This document shows, piece by piece, positions 10,169 through 18,590 of a DNA stretch of 64,000 nt. The position numbers and the translations under genes are program-made. The notes beneath the pieces were generated by a model. The model saw only the letters and a program-made list of their open reading frames with translations, was not told where the DNA came from and made no database searches. Each line of letters starts with the position of its first letter. Within the stretch, counting starts at the first letter, position 1. The stretch is from Cyclobacterium jeungdonense (lineage in GTDB: Bacteria; Bacteroidota; Bacteroidia; Cytophagales; Cyclobacteriaceae). The DNA is taken from NCBI RefSeq assembly GCF_010994275.1, contig NZ_WMCD01000001.1, positions 62,001 through 126,000 on the forward strand, written 5' to 3'.

Positions 10169-11836
10169 ATGCACTATTTGATTTTATCTCTATTTTTCCT
10201 GTTGATGACGGGTTTTGCCCCTCCAACAATGGCCCAAAGCGAATCTTATGATTTGGTCATTTACGGCGGAACTTCAGCAGGAGTTGCAGCAGCCATTCAG
10301 GCCTCAAGAATGAATAAATCAGTCGTTCTGATCGAACCCTCTCATCGATTGGGAGGCCTGACTACCGGAGGACTTGGCCAGACAGATATTGGCAACAAAC
10401 AAGCCATAGGAGGGATTGCCAGGGAATTTTACCAAAACATCAGAAAGCACTACGAAAATCCCGTCAATTGGAAATGGCAATCCAGGCAGGAGTACCAGGA
10501 TGGAGGCCAAACCCGCACGGCGGAAGGAGAAGATGCCATGTGGACGTTCGAACCCTCTGCTGCCCTGCAGGTTTATCAGCAGATGATTGATGCGGAAGAG
10601 ATTGACATTGTTTACAATGAGCGACTGGACAGGTCCGCCCGGGGTGTGTCCAAATCAGGCCAGAAAATTAAAACCATCACCATGGAAAGCGGCAAGACCT
10701 TTTCAGGTAAAATGTTTATGGATGCCACCTATGAGGGGGATCTGATGGCCACCGCCGGTGTCAGTTATACGGTCGGCAGAGAAAGTAACGCAGAATATGG
10801 TGAAACCGTTAATGGTGTTCAGGCCAATCACTGGAGCATTACCCTGAAGGGAACGCTTTCCAAAAATGCGGCCAACCATAATTTTGTCCCTGGTGTGGAC
10901 CCCTATGTGGAAGAAGGGAATCCCTCCAGTGGTTTGCTACCCTACATTATCGAAGGCGGTCCGGGTATCGACGGGACAGGGGATAAAAAAGTTCAGGCCT
11001 ATGGCTTTCGCATGTGTTTGACGGACCATCCGGATAACCGGATACCTTTTGAAAAACCCGCCGGGTACGACGAAATCAATTACGAACTACTTTTCCGCAA
11101 TTATGAAGCCGGGGAAACCAGGGTTCCCTGGATCAATTCTGCCATGCCCAACCGAAAGACGGATACCAATAACAACCACGGTTTTTCTACAGATTTTACA
11201 GGTCAGAATCACGATTATCCGGAAGCTTCCTACGAAGAAAGAGAACGAATTGTAGCCGCACATCGAAATTATCAAAAGGGTCTGATGTGGAGTTTGGCCT
11301 ACCATCCCAGAATTCCAGAAAAAATTCGAAATGTGGTTTCCTTATGGGGTACCTGTAAGGATGAGTTTGAAAGGGAAGATGGCTGGCAAAATCAACTCTA
11401 TATCCGGGAAGCCAGAAGGATGGTTAGCGATTATGTGATGACCCAGCACCATTGTGAGGGGCTGGAAGTGGCAGAGGATGTGGTGGGTCTTGCCGCGTAC
11501 GGCATGGATTCGCACAATATCCAACGCTACGTAGACCACAACGGATACGTTCAAAATGAGGGAAATGTTCAGGCATCCGTACAGGGGCCTTATCCGATTA
11601 GTTACAAATCGATTATTCCCAAAGAAAGCGAAGTAGAAAATCTATTAGTACCTGTTTGTTTGAGTGCTACACACATCGGCTTTGGGTCTATTCGGATGGA
11701 GCCCGTATTTATGGTTTTGGGGCAGTCAGCGACTATTGCTGCGGTCCTTGCCATGGAGGCAAACAGCAGCCTGCAAGAGGTATCCTATGAAAAATTGAAA
11801 AAAGAATTACTAACTTATAATCAACGACTGGAATAG
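10169..11836 (+). CDS. Exported FAD-dependent oxidoreductase, paralogue A
   Basis: The ATG at 10169 gives a Sec signal peptide ([16 protein letters not shown], cleavage near AQS at 22-24); an upstream TTG at 10040 overlapping susD would bury it. The 555-residue product belongs to the FAD_oxidored (PF12831-like) group. The dinucleotide-binding loop is GGTSAG at 33-38, followed by KSVVLIEP and the hallmark [17 protein letters not shown]. Further family blocks are [23 protein letters not shown] and, near the end, [20 protein letters not shown], each read here in pieces. No member of this group in glycan loci has an activity I can name. It is closely similar to paralogue B, 38 bases downstream. 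Likely role: oxidation of a sugar or sugar-derived group outside the cytoplasm, inferred from context. Confidence 0.85.
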   Translation: MHYLILSLFFLLMTGFAPPTMAQSESYDLVIYGGTSAGVAAAIQASRMNKSVVLIEPSHRLGGLTTGGLGQTDIGNKQAIGGIAREFYQNIRKHYENPVNWKWQSRQEYQDGGQTRTAEGEDAMWTFEPSAALQVYQQMIDAEEIDIVYNERLDRSARGVSKSGQKIKTITMESGKTFSGKMFMDATYEGDLMATAGVSYTVGRESNAEYGETVNGVQANHWSITLKGTLSKNAANHNFVPGVDPYVEEGNPSSGLLPYIIEGGPGIDGTGDKKVQAYGFRMCLTDHPDNRIPFEKPAGYDEINYELLFRNYEAGETRVPWINSAMPNRKTDTNNNHGFSTDFTGQNHDYPEASYEERERIVAAHRNYQKGLMWSLAYHPRIPEKIRNVVSLWGTCKDEFEREDGWQNQLYIREARRMVSDYVMTQHHCEGLEVAEDVVGLAAYGMDSHNIQRYVDHNGYVQNEGNVQASVQGPYPISYKSIIPKESEVENLLVPVCLSATHIGFGSIRMEPVFMVLGQSATIAAVLAMEANSSLQEVSYEKLKKELLTYNQRLE

Positions 11837-11874
11837 CATCTTAAATTGGTTGCATTACTAAAAATTATAACATT

Positions 11875-13584
11875 ATGAAGCATTTGTTTTCAGCCTTTCT
11901 ACTTCTTTTTACCACTTTGCTTGCGAACCCTACTCAGGGACAAACCTCTTCTTATGACCTGGTCATTTACGGGGGTACTTCCGCAGGAGTCGCCGCCGCC
12001 ATCCAAAGTTCGCGTATGGGCAAATCGGTGATTCTGATTGAACCCTCCAGCCATGTTGGCGGCCTGACCACAGGAGGTCTGGGAGCTACCGATATTGGCA
12101 ACAAGCAGGCCATAGGGGGTATTTCTAGAGAGTTTTACCAGGGTATCAAGGAGTACTATGATAATCCAGCCAACTGGAAATGGCAGGACCGATCAGATTA
12201 CTTTACCCGTCCGGATCAGGGGAGATCCAAAGAAGGGGAAGACGCCATGTGGACTTTTGAGCCATCTGCTGCTAAAGCTGTTTACGAACAGATGATGGCT
12301 GCCGAAAACATTTCTCTGGTTACAGAAAAACGCCTGGACCGGGCCAATGGAGTGGAATCAAGGAACAACCGAATTACCGCCATTACCATGGAAAGCGGGG
12401 AAACCTACCAGGGCAAAATGTTTATGGATGCTACTTATGAGGGAGATTTGCTGGCAGCAGCTGGGGTAAGCTACATGGTAGGAAGAGAAGCCAATAGCGA
12501 ATTTGGGGAAACCCTGAATGGCGTTCAGGCCAATTATTACAACAGAACCCTGAAAAACAATGTTTCCCGCAATGCCATCCATCATAACTTCATTCCAGGT
12601 GTAGATCCCTACGTGGAAGAAGGAGATCCGTCCAGCGGTTTGCTGCCCTTCATCATCGAGGGCGGACCTGGAATTGACGGAACGGCAGATGATAAACTCC
12701 AGGCATATTGCTATAGAATGACCTTGACTGATCATCCGGATAACCGGATTCCTTTTAAAAAACCAGAAAACTACAAGGAGCTGGAATACGAATTATTGTT
12801 TCGGAATTACGAGGCAGCTACTGGCCCATTGGAAGAAATGTACCACTATGGAGATCCGCTGGTACCCTGGATCAATACGCCCATGCCCAACCGAAAAACC
12901 GACACCAACAATCAAAAAGGTTTTTCTACGGACTTTATTGGACAAAACTTCAGCTATCCGGAAGCCAGTTATGAGGAGCGCGAAGCACTTGACCGAAGGC
13001 ACCAGGAATACCAGCAAGGCTTGATGTGGACGCTGGCTTACCATCCACGAATTCCCAAAAAAGTCCGCGATGTCGTCTCCAAATGGGGCATGGCTAAGGA
13101 TGAATTTGAACAAAGAAACGGCTGGACACCGCAACTCTATATTCGCGAAGCGAGGAGGATGCGCAGCGACTACGTGGTCACCCAACGGGACTGTGAAGGT
13201 CTGGAGCCGCCGGTAGAAGACGTGGTGGGTTTGGCGGCTTATGGCATGGATTCTCATATGGTTCAGCGCTACGTGGACCACAATGGCTACGTCCAGAATG
13301 AAGGAAACTTTGAAGCCCATGTGCCGGAACCTTATCCCATTCCATATCGTGCCATAGTACCCAAAAAAGGGGAAACCGAGAATTTATTGGTTCCGGTATG
13401 TGTAAGTGCTACCCACGTGGCCTTCGGATCAATCCGTATGGAGCCGGTATTTATGGTATTGGGCCAGTCAGCTGCTACAGCAGCCTCGCTGGCCATCGAC
13501 CAAAATGTCGCCGTGCAAGATTTGGATTACGAATTACTGGCAGCCAAACTCAAAGAAGATCAGCAAATTTTGGAACACAAATAG
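11875..13584 (+). CDS. Exported FAD-dependent oxidoreductase, paralogue B
   Basis: This 569-residue protein has a Sec signal (MKHLFSAFLLLFTTLLANP, cleavage near GQT at 22-24), the FAD loop GGTSAG at 33-38 and the same [15 protein letters not shown] and [17 protein letters not shown] blocks as paralogue A. The two align almost end to end by eye. B differs by a short insert (around GPLEEMYHYGDPLVPW) before the shared PNRKTDTNN motif. The similarity and the 38-base gap suggest a tandem duplication. The Gfo/Idh/MocA oxidoreductase gene begins 80 bases further on. As for copy A, the family and cofactor are clear but the substrate is unknown. Confidence 0.87.
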   Translation: MKHLFSAFLLLFTTLLANPTQGQTSSYDLVIYGGTSAGVAAAIQSSRMGKSVILIEPSSHVGGLTTGGLGATDIGNKQAIGGISREFYQGIKEYYDNPANWKWQDRSDYFTRPDQGRSKEGEDAMWTFEPSAAKAVYEQMMAAENISLVTEKRLDRANGVESRNNRITAITMESGETYQGKMFMDATYEGDLLAAAGVSYMVGREANSEFGETLNGVQANYYNRTLKNNVSRNAIHHNFIPGVDPYVEEGDPSSGLLPFIIEGGPGIDGTADDKLQAYCYRMTLTDHPDNRIPFKKPENYKELEYELLFRNYEAATGPLEEMYHYGDPLVPWINTPMPNRKTDTNNQKGFSTDFIGQNFSYPEASYEEREALDRRHQEYQQGLMWTLAYHPRIPKKVRDVVSKWGMAKDEFEQRNGWTPQLYIREARRMRSDYVVTQRDCEGLEPPVEDVVGLAAYGMDSHMVQRYVDHNGYVQNEGNFEAHVPEPYPIPYRAIVPKKGETENLLVPVCVSATHVAFGSIRMEPVFMVLGQSAATAASLAIDQNVAVQDLDYELLAAKLKEDQQILEHK

Positions 13585-13664
13585 CCCGGCTGGGAAATCG
13601 TTTTCGATTAAAAGACGATTCAGCCCAAAATGCGTCCTTTTTATCCTGAAAAAATAATAAACAG

Positions 13665-15068
13665 ATGAAGCCTAAAAAGTCTAGAAGAGCATTTCTTAAA
13701 AACCTCAGTACTTCTGCTGCCCTTGCGGCAGGTGTACCTACAGCCATGGCTGCCGGCATGCGCAGGCCGGCTTCTGTGCAATACCTACACTCCACCCAAA
13801 AAGGAAAAAAGGCGACTGCCAATGACAACATACGTATTGCTGTTATTGGCACCGGTGGCATGGGCATAGGGGATGTGAATACCGCCCTCATGGTAGATGG
13901 CGTAGAAGTAGTAGCTGCCTGTGATCTTTACGATGGAAGGCTGGTTAGAGCAAAGGAATTGTGGGGAAAGGACCTTTTTACCACCAAGGATTACCGCGAA
14001 ATCCTGGAACGATCTGATGTGGACGCCGTGATCAATGCCACAACTGACCATTGGCACCAGAAAATATGTCTGGATGCCATGGAAAAAGGCAAGCACGTCT
14101 ATTGTGAAAAACCCATGGTACAAAAATCTGAAGACGGTCATGCCATCATCGCCATGCAAAAAAGGACCGGCAAGGTTTTTCAGGTGGGAAGCCAATACGT
14201 AAGTTCCATTATTCATGCCAAGGCAAAGGAATTGATTGAAGCAGGCGAAATCGGAGAAATCAATTTTGCAGAGGCACAAATTGACAGGCATAGTGCGAGA
14301 GGAGCCTGGCAATACACCCTTCCGCTGGATGCCTCTCCTGAAACGGTAGACTGGGACACCTATCTGGGGCAGGCCCCGGATCGACCTTGGGATCCGCTTC
14401 GATTTTTCCGATGGAGAAATTACCGGGATTATGGTACAGGTGTAGCCGGAGACCTGTACGTTCACATGCTGTCCATGCTACACTTTGTTACCGGGTCCAA
14501 AGGGCCGAACCGAGTGCTGGCTACCGGCGGTCTTCGGTATTGGAAAGACGGCAGGGACGTTCCTGACCTTCATTTGGGTTTATTTGATTACCCAGAGTCT
14601 CCAGAACATCCTGCCTTCAATCTGGCATTACGAACCAATCTGGTCAGTGGAGGAGGGGATAATTTTCTCTTTCGGATCGTCGGGTCTGAGGGGGATATTT
14701 CCATCGGGTTTTCCGGTCTAACCCTGCGAAAAACGCCTTTTCCCGATGATCCGGGAATGTCTCTCAATAGTTTTCCCGAAGCCATGCAACAAGCAATTAA
14801 GGCCGATCATTACAAAAAATACCCATCAAAGGCTTCGCTGGTTGGCCCTTCGGTATTTGAATTCAAAGTTCCTGCAGATTACAAAGGAGATCGCTACGAA
14901 CACTTTGTCAACTTCTTCGACTCAATTCGTACGGGCAAAGCAGTCGTAGAAGATGCAGTATTCGGCCTTCGGGCCTCGGGGCCCACTGAAGCTGGAAATA
15001 TCAGTTATTTTGAAAAGAAAATAATGGGCTGGGATCCCGATAAAATGGAATTACACTCGAATGTATAG
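13665..15068 (+). CDS. Tat-exported Gfo/Idh/MocA-family oxidoreductase
   Basis: The 467-residue product starts with a twin-arginine signal (KSRRAFLKNLSTSAALAAG), so it is probably exported folded with its NAD(P) cofactor. The Rossmann loop is at about 55-65 (AVIGTGGMGIGD). The family signature CEKPMV follows near residue 145, and the C-terminal alpha/beta domain carries the QIDRHSARGAW stretch. The family oxidises or reduces sugars and cyclitols; exported Bacteroidota members include glycoside 3-dehydrogenases and exchange hydrogenases such as the alpha-N-acetylgalactosaminidase-type enzymes, so a hydrolytic redox cycle is possible. It lies between FAD oxidoreductases B and C, suggesting that it works on the same substrate. 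Substrate position and direction are unknown. Confidence 0.88.
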   Translation: MKPKKSRRAFLKNLSTSAALAAGVPTAMAAGMRRPASVQYLHSTQKGKKATANDNIRIAVIGTGGMGIGDVNTALMVDGVEVVAACDLYDGRLVRAKELWGKDLFTTKDYREILERSDVDAVINATTDHWHQKICLDAMEKGKHVYCEKPMVQKSEDGHAIIAMQKRTGKVFQVGSQYVSSIIHAKAKELIEAGEIGEINFAEAQIDRHSARGAWQYTLPLDASPETVDWDTYLGQAPDRPWDPLRFFRWRNYRDYGTGVAGDLYVHMLSMLHFVTGSKGPNRVLATGGLRYWKDGRDVPDLHLGLFDYPESPEHPAFNLALRTNLVSGGGDNFLFRIVGSEGDISIGFSGLTLRKTPFPDDPGMSLNSFPEAMQQAIKADHYKKYPSKASLVGPSVFEFKVPADYKGDRYEHFVNFFDSIRTGKAVVEDAVFGLRASGPTEAGNISYFEKKIMGWDPDKMELHSNV

Positions 15069-15107
15069 TAATTGAAACATTACAAGCTCTTTAAATTTTA
15101 TAGAAGT

Positions 15108-16790
15108 ATGATACATTTACACACAATTAAAAGCGCCCTGCTGGCACTTTCCCTGCTATTCGTTTTTATAGCCTGCGGCCCGGCCGAGGAGCAGGAAGAA
15201 ATTACGGATGTAATCGTATACGGAGGTACATCCGGAGCGATTACTGCGGCCATCCAGGCTAAAAAAATGGGGAAATCCGTGATCGTGGTTTCCCCGGATA
15301 GGCATCTGGGAGGCCTGACTGCGGGGGGGCTGGGCTGGACCGATACGGGTAAAAAAGAAGTCATCGGTGGCTTGTCCAGGGAGTTTTACCAACGAGTCTA
15401 CAACAAATACCAGGAGGAGGATGCCTGGAAATGGGAGGATAGAGACGATTTTGGTAACCAAGGTCAAGGTACACCGGCAATAGACGGGGAGTTTCGAACC
15501 ATGTGGATATTTGAACCCCATGTGGCGGAAGAGGTTTACGACGAATGGGTAGAAGAGCTTGGAATCGAAGTATTGCGGGACGAGTGGCTGGACAGAGAAA
15601 ATGGGGTTACCGTTGAGGAAGGTAAAATAACGGCTATCCGCACGTTAAGTGGTAAGGAATTCAAAGGGAAGATGTTTATCGATGCTACTTACGAGGGAGA
15701 TCTGATGGCAGCTGCAGGTGTTAGTTACCACGTAGGGCGTGAGGCAAACAGTGTATACGGCGAAGAATGGAACGGGGTACAAACCGGTGTTTACCATCAC
15801 AGGCATCATTTCAAGGTGTTGGATCAACCCATAGATCCGTATTGGACTAAGGGAGACCCTTCTTCCGGCCTGTTGCCGCGGATTAGTGCAGAAGATCCGG
15901 GGGTCAAGGGTGAGGGTGATAACAAAGTTCAGGCCTATTGCTTCCGTACCTGCATGTCGAATCATCCGGATAACCGGGTACCTTTTCCCAGGCCTGCAAA
16001 CTATGATTCGACCCAATATGAATTACTGGTCCGGATATTTGATGCCGGCTGGAGGGAATGGTTCGGAAAATTTGACATGATCCCGAATCGAAAAACCGAT
16101 ACAAATAACCATGGCCCTTTCAGCTCTGATAATATAGGAATGAATTACGATTACCCGGAAGCTAGTTACGAGCGAAGAAAGGAAATTATCCAGGAACACG
16201 AGGATTACCAAAAAGGCCTTCTCTATTTTGTGGCAAACGATCCCAGAGTACCAAAAGAAACGCAGGAGGAATTCCAAAAATGGGGCCTGGCCAAGGACGA
16301 ATTTACTGACAACGGCAACTGGCCTCACCAAATTTATGTCAGGGAAGCCCGTCGCATGATAGGTAAGTATGTGATGACCGAAAACGAACTGCTACAGAAA
16401 AGGCCTACTCCTGAATCGGTAGGTATGGGTTCCTATACCATTGATTCCCACAATATCCAACGATACGTGGATGAAAACGGGCACGTTCACAATGAAGGCG
16501 ACATAGGCGTTCCTTTACCCCAACCATACGAAATAGCTTATGGATCTCTGGTTCCCAAAAAAGAAGAAATTCAAAACCTGGTGGTTCCGGTAGCGGTTTC
16601 CGCTAGTCACATTGCGTTTGGATCCATACGCATGGAGCCTGTTTTTATGATTTTGGGTCAATCCGCAGCCACCGCTGCCGTGATGGCCATGGAGCAGGAT
16701 ATTCCCGTTCAGGACTTGCCTTATGGGGAGCTAAGAACCCAATTGCTTGCCGATGGTCAGGTATTGACCCTTGAGGATAGGATACAATAA
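15108..16790 (+). CDS. FAD-dependent oxidoreductase lipoprotein, paralogue C
   Basis: I choose the ATG at 15108 because it places a lipoprotein signal at the N-terminus (lipobox FIAC, Cys23); a TTG at 15072 would extend it by 12 residues. The 560-residue product is a third FAD_oxidored paralogue. Its binding loop reads GGTSGA (39-44) instead of the GGTSAG of A and B, with the family block HLGGLTAGGLGWTDTG after it. The [15 protein letters not shown] and [20 protein letters not shown] blocks are intact. It probably sits in a membrane facing the periplasm or cell surface. A sulfatase gene starts 12 bases after its stop, so the two are co-transcribed and probably act on one glycan. Confidence 0.86.
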   Translation: MIHLHTIKSALLALSLLFVFIACGPAEEQEEITDVIVYGGTSGAITAAIQAKKMGKSVIVVSPDRHLGGLTAGGLGWTDTGKKEVIGGLSREFYQRVYNKYQEEDAWKWEDRDDFGNQGQGTPAIDGEFRTMWIFEPHVAEEVYDEWVEELGIEVLRDEWLDRENGVTVEEGKITAIRTLSGKEFKGKMFIDATYEGDLMAAAGVSYHVGREANSVYGEEWNGVQTGVYHHRHHFKVLDQPIDPYWTKGDPSSGLLPRISAEDPGVKGEGDNKVQAYCFRTCMSNHPDNRVPFPRPANYDSTQYELLVRIFDAGWREWFGKFDMIPNRKTDTNNHGPFSSDNIGMNYDYPEASYERRKEIIQEHEDYQKGLLYFVANDPRVPKETQEEFQKWGLAKDEFTDNGNWPHQIYVREARRMIGKYVMTENELLQKRPTPESVGMGSYTIDSHNIQRYVDENGHVHNEGDIGVPLPQPYEIAYGSLVPKKEEIQNLVVPVAVSASHIAFGSIRMEPVFMILGQSAATAAVMAMEQDIPVQDLPYGELRTQLLADGQVLTLEDRIQ

Positions 16791-16802
16791 TCCGAATAGC
16801 GT

Positions 16803-18578
16803 ATGATCCTGCTCAGAAGGCACCTTTCTATTTTCTTATTGGGAATCCTATTCATGCTGGGTTGTGAGACGCAAAGCCAGCAGCGGTCTCCGAATGTGGT
16901 GCTGATTCTGACGGATGATCAAGGCTGGGGCGATTTAAGCCATTCGGGGAACCCCAACCTTTTCACACCGAATATAGATGCGCTGGCAATTCAGGGGGTG
17001 AGTTTTGATCGATTTTTTGTATCTCCGGTTTGCTCGCCTACCCGGGCGGAAATGCTTACGGGCAGGTACCACCTGAGGGGAGGGGTGAAGGGGACCTCTG
17101 CAGGAGAAGAAAGGCTTGATCTGGACGAAACCACCTTTGCAGCGCTTTTCCAGCAAGCGGGTTATTCAACCGGAGCTTTTGGTAAATGGCATAGTGGCAT
17201 GCAGCATCCCTACCATCCCAATTCCAGGGGTTTTGATACCTTTTACGGTTTTTGCTCGGGACATTGGGGAAATTATTTCAGCCCGGATTTGGAGCAAAAT
17301 GGCCATCTGGTCAAGGGAGAGGGGTATCTTCCAGATGATTTGACCGAAAAAGCCATGGATTTTATTGAAGTTCAAAAGGACGGCCCCTTCCTGGTTTATT
17401 TGCCGTTTAATACACCCCATTCCCCCATGCAGGTTCCGGACATTTGGTGGGAGAAGTTTGAAAACAAGACCTTAGACAGCCTGGTGTCCGGAGAAGATCC
17501 AGACTTCACCCGGGCCGCATTGGCCATGTGTGAAAACATCGATTGGAATGTAGGAAGGTTAATGGGTAAGCTGGAGGAGCTAGGACTGACTGAAAACACC
17601 ATTGTCGTGTTTTTAAGTGATAATGGTCCCAACAGCTTTCGCTGGAACGGAGGCATGAAAGGTAGAAAAGGATCCACTGATGAGGGAGGGGTACGAAGCC
17701 CTTTCTTTTTACAATGGGAGGGCCGGGTTCCGGCCGGCAAAACAGTTCCTGAAATTGCCGGAGCCATTGATCTTTTCCCTACGCTTCTGGATATGGCAGG
17801 GCTGGATTATGCCGGGAAAAAGCCGCTGGATGGTATAAGTCTGAAGCCTCTTATCCTGGAAGAAAATCCTTCCTGGAAGGACCGAATGATTTTCAGTCAC
17901 TGGAATGGAAGCACCAGCCTGCGAACTCAAAAATACCGACTCGACAAAGACGGAAACCTGTACGACATGGACTCGGATCCTTCACAGCAGGATCCGGTTC
18001 AGGATCAGCACCCGGAAATAATCCAGGATCTTAGATTAGCTGTGACTAACTGGGAAGCAGAAATGGAAGCAGCATTGGCAAAGGACCCGGAAAGCCGTCC
18101 ATTTACCCTGGGAGCCCCGGAAGCACCTCTTACCCAATTGCCCGCAAGGGATGGACTTGCGCATGGAAAAGTGAAGCGTTCCAATCGTTTTCCCAACGAC
18201 TCCTTTTTTACCAACTGGGTTAGTTTGAAAGATAGCATTACCTGGGATGTGGAGGTATTGGAAGGGGGAGAATACCTGGTAGAGTTATATTACACCTGTC
18301 CGGAAGAGGATCTGGGTGCCGAAATCCGGCTGCAAGTTGGAGAAAATCATGTAGATGCCCGCGTAAAGAAGGCACACAATCCTCCCCTGAAGGGCATGGA
18401 AAATGACCGCATCGAACGCATGGAATCCTATGTGAAGGATTTCAAATCCATGCCAGTGGGCAGCATCGTATTGGCAAAAGGATTACAGCGAATCAGTCTG
18501 AAAGCACTGAACATTCCTGGAGACCAAGTGATGGAAGTGCAGAAGCTTCTATTCACAAATAAAGAATTGAATCATTAA
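16803..18578 (+). CDS. Sulfatase lipoprotein (S1 family)
   Basis: A 591-residue formylglycine-dependent sulfatase. The lipobox is LMLGC (Cys21). The metal-binding DD pair is at 38-39 (LILTDDQGWGD), and the catalytic motif CSPTR begins at Cys77, which needs conversion to formylglycine by a maturase not encoded here. GKWHSG and VVFLSDNGPN supply further active-site residues. The catalytic and C-terminal sulfatase domains end by about residue 430. A further beta-rich segment (about 455-591) resembles a carbohydrate-binding or galactose-binding-like module, which is unusual for plain arylsulfatases. It is spaced 12 bases from the flavoenzyme genes on each side. It removes sulfate esters from a glycan; the exact position is unknown. 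Confidence 0.9.
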   Translation: MILLRRHLSIFLLGILFMLGCETQSQQRSPNVVLILTDDQGWGDLSHSGNPNLFTPNIDALAIQGVSFDRFFVSPVCSPTRAEMLTGRYHLRGGVKGTSAGEERLDLDETTFAALFQQAGYSTGAFGKWHSGMQHPYHPNSRGFDTFYGFCSGHWGNYFSPDLEQNGHLVKGEGYLPDDLTEKAMDFIEVQKDGPFLVYLPFNTPHSPMQVPDIWWEKFENKTLDSLVSGEDPDFTRAALAMCENIDWNVGRLMGKLEELGLTENTIVVFLSDNGPNSFRWNGGMKGRKGSTDEGGVRSPFFLQWEGRVPAGKTVPEIAGAIDLFPTLLDMAGLDYAGKKPLDGISLKPLILEENPSWKDRMIFSHWNGSTSLRTQKYRLDKDGNLYDMDSDPSQQDPVQDQHPEIIQDLRLAVTNWEAEMEAALAKDPESRPFTLGAPEAPLTQLPARDGLAHGKVKRSNRFPNDSFFTNWVSLKDSITWDVEVLEGGEYLVELYYTCPEEDLGAEIRLQVGENHVDARVKKAHNPPLKGMENDRIERMESYVKDFKSMPVGSIVLAKGLQRISLKALNIPGDQVMEVQKLLFTNKELNH

Positions 18579-18590
18579 AATAGTAAACAG

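Noticed and set aside
12793..13320. Long minus-strand open frames inside the flavoenzyme genes (for example 175 codons here)
   Set aside because: They mirror well-supported plus-strand genes, with no motif and no start context of their own.
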